From contig NZ_LT838813.1 in NCBI RefSeq assembly GCF_900176595.1, positions 3,180,001-3,244,000 on the forward strand: 64,000 nucleotides of DNA, given 5' to 3'. Positions 43,934 through 51,833 of this stretch are shown piece by piece. The notes below the pieces were generated by a model. The model was given only the letters and a program-made list of their open reading frames with translations, was not told the origin of the DNA and made no database searches. Each line of letters starts with the position of its first letter. Positions within the stretch are counted from its first letter, which is position 1. This DNA is from Aquiflexum balticum DSM 16537 (GTDB lineage Bacteria > Bacteroidota > Bacteroidia > Cytophagales > Cyclobacteriaceae). The position numbers and the translations under genes were made by a program.

Positions 43934-45804
43934 GTGTGACTTGAATCAGCCCTCTTAAGGCTGAATGCTTTGAAATGGATGGAGGACTATTGGGTAACCA
44001 ATAGAGAGGCCCTCCGATGGCGGTTTACCGAAACAGCTATCAAACTACCTTACGCTGCATATCTGGGAAACCAATATGTGGTGAGCGGTAAGGAAAAACG
44101 GGGACATTGATCCCTGTAGGTGAGTACTGATGGAGCTGAATGAAAATGAACCAGTGACGAAGCCTCGATAAGGCAAATTACGATGTGAAAAATAGGTAGT
44201 TACGTTTGTACCTATGACAAAGTGTGGCGGACGATCGGATATACTGGCCACATCGCATCCGGGGTTAAGCTGGCAGGAACGCAGTACAGGCCATTTCAAG
44301 GAACAAGTGAACTCTATGCTGTCAGGCCAAATCGAGAGAGGAAACCTGCACCTGTGGTTGGGTGAAGCATAGGGGGCAGACCTGCTCGTAGTAGCGATGA
44401 AATTTCTGTAATGGGAATGGAGTGAAGGAGCAGGCATGTTTAGTTTCAAACCAGTTTACAACCAAGATAATTGGGATGACAGACTACTATGAGACAAAAT
44501 CGCAACCAATTACCAAACTGATGGTATGGCAAGCGTACAAGAAAGTAAAAGCGAACAAAGGAAGTTCGGGCATAGACCGAATGAGTTGGGAGGACTTGGA
44601 TAAAGATCTATCCTCATACCTCTATAAGTTATGGAATCGACTGACCTCGGGTAGCTATTTTCCTTTGCCAGTCAAACAAGTGAAGATACCCAAGAAGGAC
44701 GGAGGTATTCGCAAATTGGGTGTCCCCACCCTTCTAGACCGTATCGCACAGCAAGTAGTAAGGGCGTATTTGGAGAGACAACTTGAGCCACTGTTCCACG
44801 AGAGTTCATTTGGCTATAGACCAAACCGTAATGCTCACCAAGCAGTGAAACAATCAGAGCGAAATTGTTTTGGGCATGACTTTGTGGTCGACCTTGATAT
44901 CAAAGGGTTCTTCGATAATATCAACCATGGCCTGATGATGAAAGCACTGAGATATTACTGTAAGGATGAATGGATAGCCTTGTACGTCTCCAGATGGCTA
45001 AATGCAGGCATCATGGCAGATGGGGTTTTCGAGGAGACAAAAGCAGGCACACCTCAAGGAGGCGTAGTGAGTCCATTACTTGCGAATCTCTATCTGCATG
45101 TAGCTTTTGATGAATGGATGCGGAAATATCATCCTGAGAAACCATTTGAACGGTATGCAGACGATGTGGTGATACACTGCAAGACAGAGAAGCAAGCACA
45201 ATTCATGTTAAGACAAGTACGTCAGCGGATGAAGACCTGCTTCCTAGAGTTGCACCCTGAGAAGACCAAGATTGTGAACCTACGAGGTTGGTCAGATACT
45301 AAGTATCCCCGCAAGTATGATTTTCTTGGATTCACGATCAAGGCATCGATGCAGACCATCAAAGGAAAGGGGATGTTACTACCTGGAACATTTGTGAGTA
45401 TCAAGTCCAGAACTTCAATACTCGGCAAATTCAGGGAAATGCAAATCCATAAATGGCGCAAACCCATAAAGGAAGTAGCCAATCGTTTGAATCCTGTCAT
45501 CAGAGGACTGCTCAATTACTATCATAAGCTTAGAGGAGAATCCATACGTGAGATATGGAATCAACTCAACCACCGGTTACTCAAGTGGGTGAAATGGGAG
45601 AAAGGACTTTTCAAATGGGCGGCAGTCAGATGGCTAAAGCAACAATACAAGTCTACCCCAAACCTGTTTGAGCATTGGAAATTGGTTCAACCTTAGGTAA
45701 ATTAGAACCGAAGCGACTTATAAACATGAAGAGCCGTGTGAGGTGAGAGTCTCACGCACGGTTCTGTGGGAAGGTGAGGGTGAAATTCCCTTGCCTGACC
45801 CGAT
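43934..45804 (+). mobile_element. Group II intron (class C, attC-inserted), copy 3
   Basis: 1,871 bases with the same ends and the same GT^T insertion as the other copies. One difference was seen: T at 44115 where copies 1 and 2 have C (positions 32460 and 37506). Domain V is at 45731-45765. Rejoined exons read GTTATTCATC; no matching R'' (GAATAAC) was found downstream before 47 kb. Confidence 0.9.
44422..45696 (+). CDS. ltrA: Group II intron reverse transcriptase/maturase, copy 3
   Basis: Identical in protein sequence to copies 1 and 2, with the YADD site intact. The single base difference of this intron lies upstream, in the structured 5' part, not in the gene. Confidence 0.92.
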   Translation: MKEQACLVSNQFTTKIIGMTDYYETKSQPITKLMVWQAYKKVKANKGSSGIDRMSWEDLDKDLSSYLYKLWNRLTSGSYFPLPVKQVKIPKKDGGIRKLGVPTLLDRIAQQVVRAYLERQLEPLFHESSFGYRPNRNAHQAVKQSERNCFGHDFVVDLDIKGFFDNINHGLMMKALRYYCKDEWIALYVSRWLNAGIMADGVFEETKAGTPQGGVVSPLLANLYLHVAFDEWMRKYHPEKPFERYADDVVIHCKTEKQAQFMLRQVRQRMKTCFLELHPEKTKIVNLRGWSDTKYPRKYDFLGFTIKASMQTIKGKGMLLPGTFVSIKSRTSILGKFREMQIHKWRKPIKEVANRLNPVIRGLLNYYHKLRGESIREIWNQLNHRLLKWVKWEKGLFKWAAVRWLKQQYKSTPNLFEHWKLVQP

Positions 45805-45856
45805 TATTCATCCCGGAATGCTCATTAATTGAATATAATGAGGCAGCAAAAAAAAA

Positions 45857-46639
45857 ATGACAGGGCACGCTATGAATGAAAAGAAGGCATTAGCAATTTT
45901 GATTTTTTTAATTTGTGTGTCAATCCCCATACTGACTTTGGCTTTGTTTCCATCCACTATGGGCGAAGACCTTTATGTCATGTTTTTCTATTATCCATTG
46001 ATATTTTTGGTTGGCGGACTGAGTGCTTGGGCTTATTACAAATTTGGGGAAAAGGTCAAAATCCACAAGGCAGGTTGGTTAATATTGATTCTTTTGCTGG
46101 ACTTTGTCATTTTGACTTCTTTTTATCCGAAAGGGGAGAATTCTCCCATTAATCAACTTCAGGTCGCAAGGCAAGTAGTACATGATTATGAAAATTTAGA
46201 ACCTGTTGATCTTTTTGAGGCAATAGACAAGAGGGATTATCTCCGAATAACAGCACTGTATCATAAATTCAGCTTGCCGACAGAAACTTATGTGGTAAAA
46301 TATTGCTTTAATGACAACATCTTAAATTGCGAAACATTGTACCGGAAGTTTGATTTCCTGATAATGGACAACAAAGTTGTCAGCAACAATCCGGATTTTG
46401 ACTATCAGTTAGACCTGAAAGAAGGTACCTTTACTTTTTCAGACACAGTAGAAACAATTGACTTCCAGATGACTATCCGCTATCCCGACTTTAGAGTAAC
46501 AGCCCAATGGAAAGACATAGGAAACTTGAGAGTGATTGTTTTCGAAACCAAACCCAAATTTGATTATGGGTTTACAAAACTTTTTGAAAAATACCTGGAT
46601 ATAACCCAAGGTACCAAAGAAAAAATGCCGCCGGTATAA
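45857..46639 (+). CDS. Membrane protein of unknown function at the right edge of the array
   Basis: A 260-aa protein (255 if started at ATG 45872, MNEKKALAIL) with three hydrophobic segments in the first 90 residues (about 12-33, 42-61, 72-90), then a soluble domain with CFNDNILNCETLYRK and beta-rich text. No family recognised. It starts 53 bases after intron copy 3, but no attC-like site with the matching R'' box closes it, and its base composition looks less AT-rich than cassettes 1-4. It may be chromosomal flank or a cassette whose attC has been lost. Confidence 0.6.
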   Translation: MTGHAMNEKKALAILIFLICVSIPILTLALFPSTMGEDLYVMFFYYPLIFLVGGLSAWAYYKFGEKVKIHKAGWLILILLLDFVILTSFYPKGENSPINQLQVARQVVHDYENLEPVDLFEAIDKRDYLRITALYHKFSLPTETYVVKYCFNDNILNCETLYRKFDFLIMDNKVVSNNPDFDYQLDLKEGTFTFSDTVETIDFQMTIRYPDFRVTAQWKDIGNLRVIVFETKPKFDYGFTKLFEKYLDITQGTKEKMPPV

Positions 46640-46798
46640 GTTACCAATGACAGATTTTGAAATTGCCCCTAGTTCCGATAGCTACCTGTATCGGGGGGTA
46701 TTTTGCATTTATGTCATAGGTAGTTTTTAAAATTTGGCATTTACAGAAAGAAAATGACATCAAAGCGGGCTGCAGACCTCTCTCCCGTACTGTTGTCG

Positions 46799-46895
46799 GG
46801 ATCGAGGTGACAAGGCAAGGTTCTTTCTAGTCTTCAATGCTATTTGCAGTTCTTAACCATCAATTTCAAAATCTGTCAATGGTAGTTTTTAACAT
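46799..46895 (+). repeat. ~90-bp direct repeat, left copy (flanks IS110)
   Basis: Shares TCGAGGTGACAAGGCAA, GTTCTTTxTAGTCTTxAATGC, then CAGTTC and a final TGTCAxTGGTAxT with the copy at 48736-48832, in the same orientation. The two copies bracket the IS110 transposase gene. Confidence 0.65.
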
Positions 46896-46944
46896 TTTGA
46901 AAATGTTCAGAATAGGTAAATGACATCAGGTTACCGTAATTTGG

Positions 46945-47062
46945 CCTCGGCAAGCTCTGCCACCGGGGTTATGGTGTCGGGAGGGGGAGAGTGAAAAGCG
47001 GCGCAGCCGCTTTCACTCTCCCCCTTATAGAACCGGATTTCCGTTCCCCGAGCTTGCCGAGG
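46945..47062. repeat. Nested palindromes (large cruciform-forming element)
   Basis: Outer arms CCTCGGCAAGCTC (46945-46957) and GAGCTTGCCGAGG (47050-47062) are exact reverse complements. Inside, GGGGGAGAGTGAAAAGCGGC (46983-47002) and GCCGCTTTCACTCTCCCCC (47006-47024) pair with a single-base bulge. Resembles REP/BIME-type extragenic elements. Confidence 0.7.
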
Positions 47063-47173
47063 GGCAATTTCCAAATCTGTCATTGGTAGTTCCTAATCTT
47101 TTGAAAAAAATTCAGAAAAGAAATGACATCAAAGTGGGTTTCAGACCTCTCCTGACGTACCAATGACATAAAA

Positions 47174-48502
47174 TCATTCTTCATGTAAATTAAGGATTTT
47201 CTCTTCAATTTCTTGTGGGACAATATCCATGTTCAGTTCCACTGCTAGCCTTTGTATCAATTTCATTTTCTGTTTTTGCATGATTTCCTCGTAATATTTT
47301 ATACCGAACTCTACAAAATCAGATCCTTTTACCATTAACCTCCAATATTGCTCTGCAAGTTTTCTTGCCATGGCCTTGATGGCTACCCTCGGACCTTTTC
47401 TTCCACATAGTCTTCTGCCGAATGCCCCGAGTGCAATTTTCTTGCTGTTCAATAGCCCTTGGGCAATTACCCTGAATATCTGGCCGGCTTTCGGTCTGCC
47501 TTTGGACTTGTTCTTTTTCTTTCTACCCGATTGGTGCTGGCCAGGGGATAGCCCCAACCAGCTGGTAAAGTGTTTTTCGGTCTTCCATCTGGAAAGATCC
47601 GGACCCGTTTCGGTCAACACTTGAAACCATGTATAATCGGTGAACCCGGACAGCTTGGTGGCATCCTTGCCACCGAATATTTTCAGAAGGTATTTTCCCA
47701 AATCCGAAACATCGGGTTTATTATGCCTGATCTGTTTTCGCTTCATACCTTTTGGGAACTCGTACAGGTCCATGTTTTGCTTATTGAATGTATCCTGGAT
47801 CTTCTTATCACAGTCTGATATCTGGGCTTTGTAAAACCTGTATGCCTCATAGGCCTGTTTAAGTGCAAACAGTCCTGCTTCGGTATAAAACCCTTCAAGA
47901 GCTTTTACTATTTTCTCACCCTTTTTCTTTATCAGACTGTGATGGCACAGGGAAAGTAGTTTCTGGGGGTCCCTTTCTCCTTGGAGGATGGCTTCTATCA
48001 TCACCGTTCCGCTGGCACCGTGCACCTGGCTGAGAACCTCGGGAAGCCTGATATTCATTTCAATAAGTGCTTTCTGCATATGGTTTATATGCATGGACAT
48101 ACTCCGGATATGGTCCTCTCTGAGCCTTTGGTAAGAGCGGAGCTCTTTCATCAGACCTTCAGCTACAAAGCACCTGTTCAACAGTCCATGGGCGTGGAGT
48201 TGGTTGATCCACTGACAGTCTTTCACATCGGTTTTCCTGCCTGGGACCTGTTTGGTCTGGCGTCCGTCAACAAGCCAGACATCAAGTCCTGCCTCTGTAA
48301 GGATATCATAGAGAATAACCCAATAGCTGCCGGTCGCTTCCATGGCAACAGAAGTGACACCTGCTTCTATTAGATAAACTGCGGCTTTCCTGAAGTCTGA
48401 AGTAAAGGTTTCAAAACTCGCGACTTCTTTTCCTTCGATGTCGACATAGATGCTCCTGGAGCCTATATCGATACCAGCTGTGTTTTGATGGATCTTTTTC
48501 AT
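47174..48502 (-). CDS. IS110-family transposase
   Basis: A 442-aa DEDD recombinase. RuvC-like acidic residues are visible: Asp12 (GIDIG), Glu55 (AMEATGSYW), Asp92 and Asp95 (KTDVKD). The C-terminal Tnp_20 domain shows SGFTDYTWF, TSWLGLSPGQHQSGRKK with the candidate nucleophile serine. Both domains are complete, so it may be active. IS110 transposases use a structured bridge RNA from the element end to choose donor and target. A ~90-bp repeat lies on each side. Confidence 0.92.
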   Translation of the reverse strand: MKKIHQNTAGIDIGSRSIYVDIEGKEVASFETFTSDFRKAAVYLIEAGVTSVAMEATGSYWVILYDILTEAGLDVWLVDGRQTKQVPGRKTDVKDCQWINQLHAHGLLNRCFVAEGLMKELRSYQRLREDHIRSMSMHINHMQKALIEMNIRLPEVLSQVHGASGTVMIEAILQGERDPQKLLSLCHHSLIKKKGEKIVKALEGFYTEAGLFALKQAYEAYRFYKAQISDCDKKIQDTFNKQNMDLYEFPKGMKRKQIRHNKPDVSDLGKYLLKIFGGKDATKLSGFTDYTWFQVLTETGPDLSRWKTEKHFTSWLGLSPGQHQSGRKKKNKSKGRPKAGQIFRVIAQGLLNSKKIALGAFGRRLCGRKGPRVAIKAMARKLAEQYWRLMVKGSDFVEFGIKYYEEIMQKQKMKLIQRLAVELNMDIVPQEIEEKILNLHEE

Positions 48503-48504
48503 AA

Positions 48505-48705
48505 AACTACCTGATAAAGAAATATTGGCCTTAAGCCTGTTTGAAGAACTGTAAAAGGCAGGCTACCATTCGGACAAGCATATTGCTGTACCACTATTTC
48601 GTTCTCAATCAAACAGGACCACACTCGAGGACAGGCACGGGGCACTATACAATGGGACGGCCATACTGCTCAAGGTTACTCTAATTTACTACCATGTCAT
48701 TCCTT
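48505..48705 (-). ncRNA. Candidate IS110 bridge RNA region
   Basis: The non-coding leader directly upstream of the transposase. On the minus strand it contains several short self-complementary segments, for example AGCCTGCCTTTTACAG/ CTTCAAACAGGCTTAAGGCC around 48530-48565 and repeated CCTGTTTGA/ TCAAACAGG words (48537 and 48608). Position and length suit a bridge RNA, but I could not fold it or match guide loops to the insertion site. Confidence 0.3.
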
Positions 48706-48735
48706 TTTCGTATGTTTCTGAAAAAATGTTGTAAA

Positions 48736-48832
48736 CTCGAGGTGACAAGGCAAAGTTCTTTATAGTCTTGAATGCATTTTACAGTTCAAAGGTATAAATC
48801 TCCAAAATTGTCATTGGTACTCAGAGCCAGCT
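48736..48832 (+). repeat. ~90-bp direct repeat, right copy (flanks IS110)
   Basis: CTCGAGGTGACAAGGCAAAG through TGTCATTGGTACTCAG; counterpart of 46799-46895. Its end CTGAGTACCAATGACA (reverse complement) also occurs at 19462-19477. Confidence 0.65.
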
Positions 48833-48844
48833 TTATTTCTTGTC

Positions 48845-48941
48845 TCTTGTCTCTAACCTCTCGCCTCTAACCTCTCGCTTCTAACATCTCGCTTCTCGCT
48901 TCTAAAATCTCGCTTCTAACATCTCGCCTCTCGCCTCTCCC
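48845..48941 (-). repeat. Purine-rich simple repeat 3' of the Omp85 gene
   Basis: On the minus strand: GGCGAGAGGCGAGATGTTAG and AGAAGCGAGAAGCGAGATGT type words repeated about ten times, ending AGAGACAAGAGACAAGAAAT. It starts directly at the stop codon of the gene at 48942-50396 and is in the same sense. Confidence 0.7.
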
Positions 48942-50396
48942 CTAAAAAGGTGCCCTAAAATTAAAATAGAAAGCGCTTTCATTGGAATTGTTCAGGGAAT
49001 ATTCAAACCGGAAGACCATGTCGTAAAGCGTGACCAGGTCCAACCCAAGGCCATATCCGAAAAGATACTGATTGGTCAGTCGGAGATTTTCAGGGAGTTT
49101 GTTGCGGTCATTGACAAATCCATGGTCAAAATTGGCACTAAAATAGAGTTTGATCGGAAAATAGGAGAACTCCTCCAATGGCACATAATTGCCTATATCA
49201 TAGCCCACATCGATCAGTTTCAATCTCAGGCTGTTTTTATGGACCACGATCTGTTGACCTTCCACCACATTCAATTCATATCCGCGGATGAAATTGGGGT
49301 TGTAACCGATACCTCTTACCAAGGTATAGGGCTGACTATTTCCCAAAAATGAGTTTAAGGAAAGCCCGGTGGCAAAATGAAAATATTGGTTGAATTTTAG
49401 GTATTTATTGGCATTTAGACTTAATTCTATGTCCTGGAAGTTACGGTTTCCGAACATCCCATAACTGGTTATGCCAATATTAAGCAGTTCACCTTGAGTG
49501 GCATATAGCACATTGTCCCTTTTGTCATGCCTAAAGGTATAGCCCAAGACAAAATAGTCCAAATAGGTTTGGTCTATCGGGAAATAGTTGGGATTTTGGA
49601 TAAAGACATCAGGATGGATTTCAGTATTGTTATAGCCCATGGTCACAAAATGAAAATTGTAATAACTTCCCCTGTAAGTATAGCGCAAAAAGGAGGAGAG
49701 GTTTCTTCTGAGTACATCCTCATTTTCATTGGTATAGAAGATCTGTCTGTTATTGAGGGATTTTACGGGAATGGTTTTTTGGGTAAAATAAGTGAACTGA
49801 AAACTTACACCATGCCTTTGCCCTTTATCGATATAAGGCTTGCTGTATAACAATTCAAAGGATCTTGTGAAACCCAATTGCCCGCCTACACGGAGTTTTT
49901 CATTCCTTCCCCCTACATTATTATGCATCAGCCTGGCACCGTAATTTACCCTGGACAAATCCCTGTTTTGGTTGGTCCACCATTCTGCAAGATTTCTGTC
50001 AGCAAGATTGAAAATGATATTTGGAATAATGTACCAACGTTCCGTGACGGTAACCAATAAATCTATCGTTTCATTATCTGTAAATAGTGGGGTGATTTCG
50101 ACATTGTTGAATAACTGCAGATTGTATATTTTTTTCTGGTCTGCCTCTACCATTGTCAAAAAGTCTTCCCAATCATAGGTCAGTCCTGTTTGAAGGTCAA
50201 TTTCTCTCAGAATGATGTTTTTTCTTGTTTTTTCATTCCCGACAATAAAAATATTATTGATGATCACCCTCTCCGGTACATCCAATTGCGTACTGTCCAG
50301 GGGAGTATCGACAGTTTGGGCAAAGGCAATGGGAAGCTGTAATATACCTAAGCATATTAAAATCCATGAAAACCTATATATCTTAAATTGTCTCAA
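48942..50396 (-). CDS. Omp85-type outer-membrane protein (POTRA + barrel)
   Basis: A 484-aa protein with a signal peptide (1-26). One POTRA domain (about 43-125; IINNIFIVGNEKTRKNIILRE, then VEITPLFTDNETIDLLVTVTERWY) precedes a 16-strand-like barrel. The late VRGIGYNPNFIRGYE contains the conserved V/I-R-G-Y/F motif of BamA/TamA barrels, and the end is aromatic (FNFRAPF). BamA has five POTRA domains, so this is a shorter relative (TamA- or YtfM-like, possibly patatin-less). It probably moves or inserts proteins at the outer membrane. Confidence 0.85.
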   Translation of the reverse strand: MRQFKIYRFSWILICLGILQLPIAFAQTVDTPLDSTQLDVPERVIINNIFIVGNEKTRKNIILREIDLQTGLTYDWEDFLTMVEADQKKIYNLQLFNNVEITPLFTDNETIDLLVTVTERWYIIPNIIFNLADRNLAEWWTNQNRDLSRVNYGARLMHNNVGGRNEKLRVGGQLGFTRSFELLYSKPYIDKGQRHGVSFQFTYFTQKTIPVKSLNNRQIFYTNENEDVLRRNLSSFLRYTYRGSYYNFHFVTMGYNNTEIHPDVFIQNPNYFPIDQTYLDYFVLGYTFRHDKRDNVLYATQGELLNIGITSYGMFGNRNFQDIELSLNANKYLKFNQYFHFATGLSLNSFLGNSQPYTLVRGIGYNPNFIRGYELNVVEGQQIVVHKNSLRLKLIDVGYDIGNYVPLEEFSYFPIKLYFSANFDHGFVNDRNKLPENLRLTNQYLFGYGLGLDLVTLYDMVFRFEYSLNNSNESAFYFNFRAPF

Positions 50397-50465
50397 TTGA
50401 CTTTTGATATTAGATAAAAATGGAACTTAAGCAGATGAAAATGTTTTATTTCAGAAATATTATCC

Positions 50466-50687
50466 GTGAAAACCATCGTTCGTAAAATTGCCATTCTCCC
50501 TGTTTTATTTTATCAATATTTGATATCACCGCTATTTCCTTCATCATGCCGGTATAGCCCAACTTGTAGTCAATATACGAAAGAGGCCATCTTAAAGCAT
50601 GGGATTTTTAAAGGTGGCTGGTTGGGGATCAAAAGGATTGCAAGTTGCAATCCTTGGGGGGGACATGGTCATGACCCTGTCCCTTAA
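50466..50687 (+). CDS. yidD: Membrane protein insertion efficiency factor YidD
   Basis: A 73-aa protein with the full YidD signature: [21 protein letters not shown]-x-x-[13 protein letters not shown] and [13 protein letters not shown]. YidD sits at the inner membrane and helps YidC insert proteins. The start is GTG 50466. Its stop interlocks with the stop of the convergent lgt gene (shared TTAA), so there is no room for a terminator between them. Confidence 0.93.
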   Translation: MKTIVRKIAILPVLFYQYLISPLFPSSCRYSPTCSQYTKEAILKHGIFKGGWLGIKRIASCNPWGGHGHDPVP

Positions 50688-51793
50688 TGTTTTTCCGTTT
50701 TAAACCCTTTTTTTAGCGCAAGTACCATCAGGACCAAACCACCGATGACCAAAGGAATACTCAGTGATTGTCCCATATTAAGACTCAATCCTTCTTCAAA
50801 CTCCACTTGATTTTCCTTGAGAAATTCCCAGATAAAGCGCATTCCAAATACCGAAACAAGGAAAAATCCCAAAAGCAAACCATCCGGTATATTTGATTTA
50901 TGTCGGTTCCAAATCGCATAAAGGATTATAAATATGATCAAATAGGAAAGCGCCTCATAAATCTGGGTCGGGTGCCGGGCCACGCCATAGGTATAAACCG
51001 TAGCCAGATAATGGTCTCCCTGTTCAGATAAATCCATTTTCAAAGGAGATTCCGGATCCTCGGACAGGTATTTTTGGGAGCTTTTGAATCTTGTCAACAC
51101 GTATTTTACGTCTGTTTCCAAAGCAGTTCTCAAATCACTTTCACTGAATCCCCCTTTTTCGATTTTTATGGAAAAGTTTACGGGCACAATTCCATTCCCG
51201 CTAAGTTCGGAGTTTCTGTCTTCCGGTTTGTAAGCATCGACGGATAATACAGGTATCCTTAATGTTTCCAATATTTCTTCTGCATCCCGTGCAAACACGA
51301 AGCCGCTGTCCGTTCCGGTAGGTTTACCCCCGATCTCGGAGTTCATTAAATTGCCTACACGGATCATTGCCCCGGTCATGGCCACCACAATCACAATCCT
51401 GTCTACCACCCAAAGATAGGTTTGGGTAGGGATTTTTCTGGCATACAGATACAGGGCAAATAATATGGCTATGGCCGCCCCGTGACTTGCGAGGCCACCT
51501 TCCCAGACTTTCAGGATATCAATAGGATTGCTCAGGTATTTTTCCGGTTCGTAAAACAGCACATGTCCCAACCGGGCACCGATGATGGTAGCTAAAACCA
51601 TATAAATGGTCAGTTTATCTACCAGTTTTTCATCTTGTCCTTCCTTTTTGTAGATATAGATCATGATTTGTTGGGATATGATAAAGCCCAGTGCGAAGAG
51701 CAAACTGTACCATCTCAATCTCTCAAAACCTGAAAATACTGCTGGATGAGGGCTCCAGACTACATAAGTCAATATACTTTCAATTGTCATCAT
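50684..51793 (-). CDS. lgt: Prolipoprotein diacylglyceryl transferase
   Basis: A 369-aa inner-membrane enzyme that transfers diacylglycerol from phosphatidylglycerol to the lipobox cysteine of prolipoproteins. Key marks: [12 protein letters not shown] near 26-37, [12 protein letters not shown] near 72-83, GGLASHGA near 99-106, and the family signature [16 protein letters not shown] near 140-155, plus [13 protein letters not shown] near 272-284. A 100-residue charged insertion (about 165-265) lengthens it against E. coli Lgt, as is usual in Bacteroidota. Either Met1 or Met2 may be the start. Several lipoproteins in this window would be its substrates. Confidence 0.93.
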   Translation of the reverse strand: MMTIESILTYVVWSPHPAVFSGFERLRWYSLLFALGFIISQQIMIYIYKKEGQDEKLVDKLTIYMVLATIIGARLGHVLFYEPEKYLSNPIDILKVWEGGLASHGAAIAILFALYLYARKIPTQTYLWVVDRIVIVVAMTGAMIRVGNLMNSEIGGKPTGTDSGFVFARDAEEILETLRIPVLSVDAYKPEDRNSELSGNGIVPVNFSIKIEKGGFSESDLRTALETDVKYVLTRFKSSQKYLSEDPESPLKMDLSEQGDHYLATVYTYGVARHPTQIYEALSYLIIFIILYAIWNRHKSNIPDGLLLGFFLVSVFGMRFIWEFLKENQVEFEEGLSLNMGQSLSIPLVIGGLVLMVLALKKGFKTEKH

Positions 51794-51833
51794 TTTATAT
51801 TTAACTGAGCAAGGTTGTGAAATTAGCCTTTGT

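Larger units (their letters stand above)
46640..47165. repeat. Cluster of ~60-bp interspersed repeats
   Basis: Three related stretches begin near 46710, 46873 and 47083 with TCATAGGTAGTTTTTAA, TCAATGGTAGTTTTTAA and TCATTGGTAGTTCCTAA. Each continues with an AT-rich segment, TTCAGAA/TTACAGAA and AAATGACATCA, and two end AGTGGG/AGCGGG..CAGACCTCTC. Words TACCAATGACA also occur at 19468, 46642 and 47156. No gene is seen in this stretch. Confidence 0.65.
47165..48735 (-). mobile_element. IS110-family element (approximate ends)
   Basis: Contains one transposase gene and about 230 bases of non-coding leader on its 5' side (48503-48735), the usual place of the bridge RNA in the IS110 group, with only a few bases on the 3' side. 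IS110 elements lack terminal inverted repeats and duplicate only a very short core, so the ends are estimated from the flanking repeats. Confidence 0.6.

Noticed and set aside
32767..45696. Reverse transcriptases considered as retron or diversity-generating elements
   Set aside because: Group II maturase domain, intron 5' and 3' consensus and domain V are present; no msr/msd or template/variable repeat was seen.
48845..48941. Possible short CRISPR-like repeat
   Set aside because: Repeat units are 7-10 bases and degenerate, directly tandem, with no spacers.
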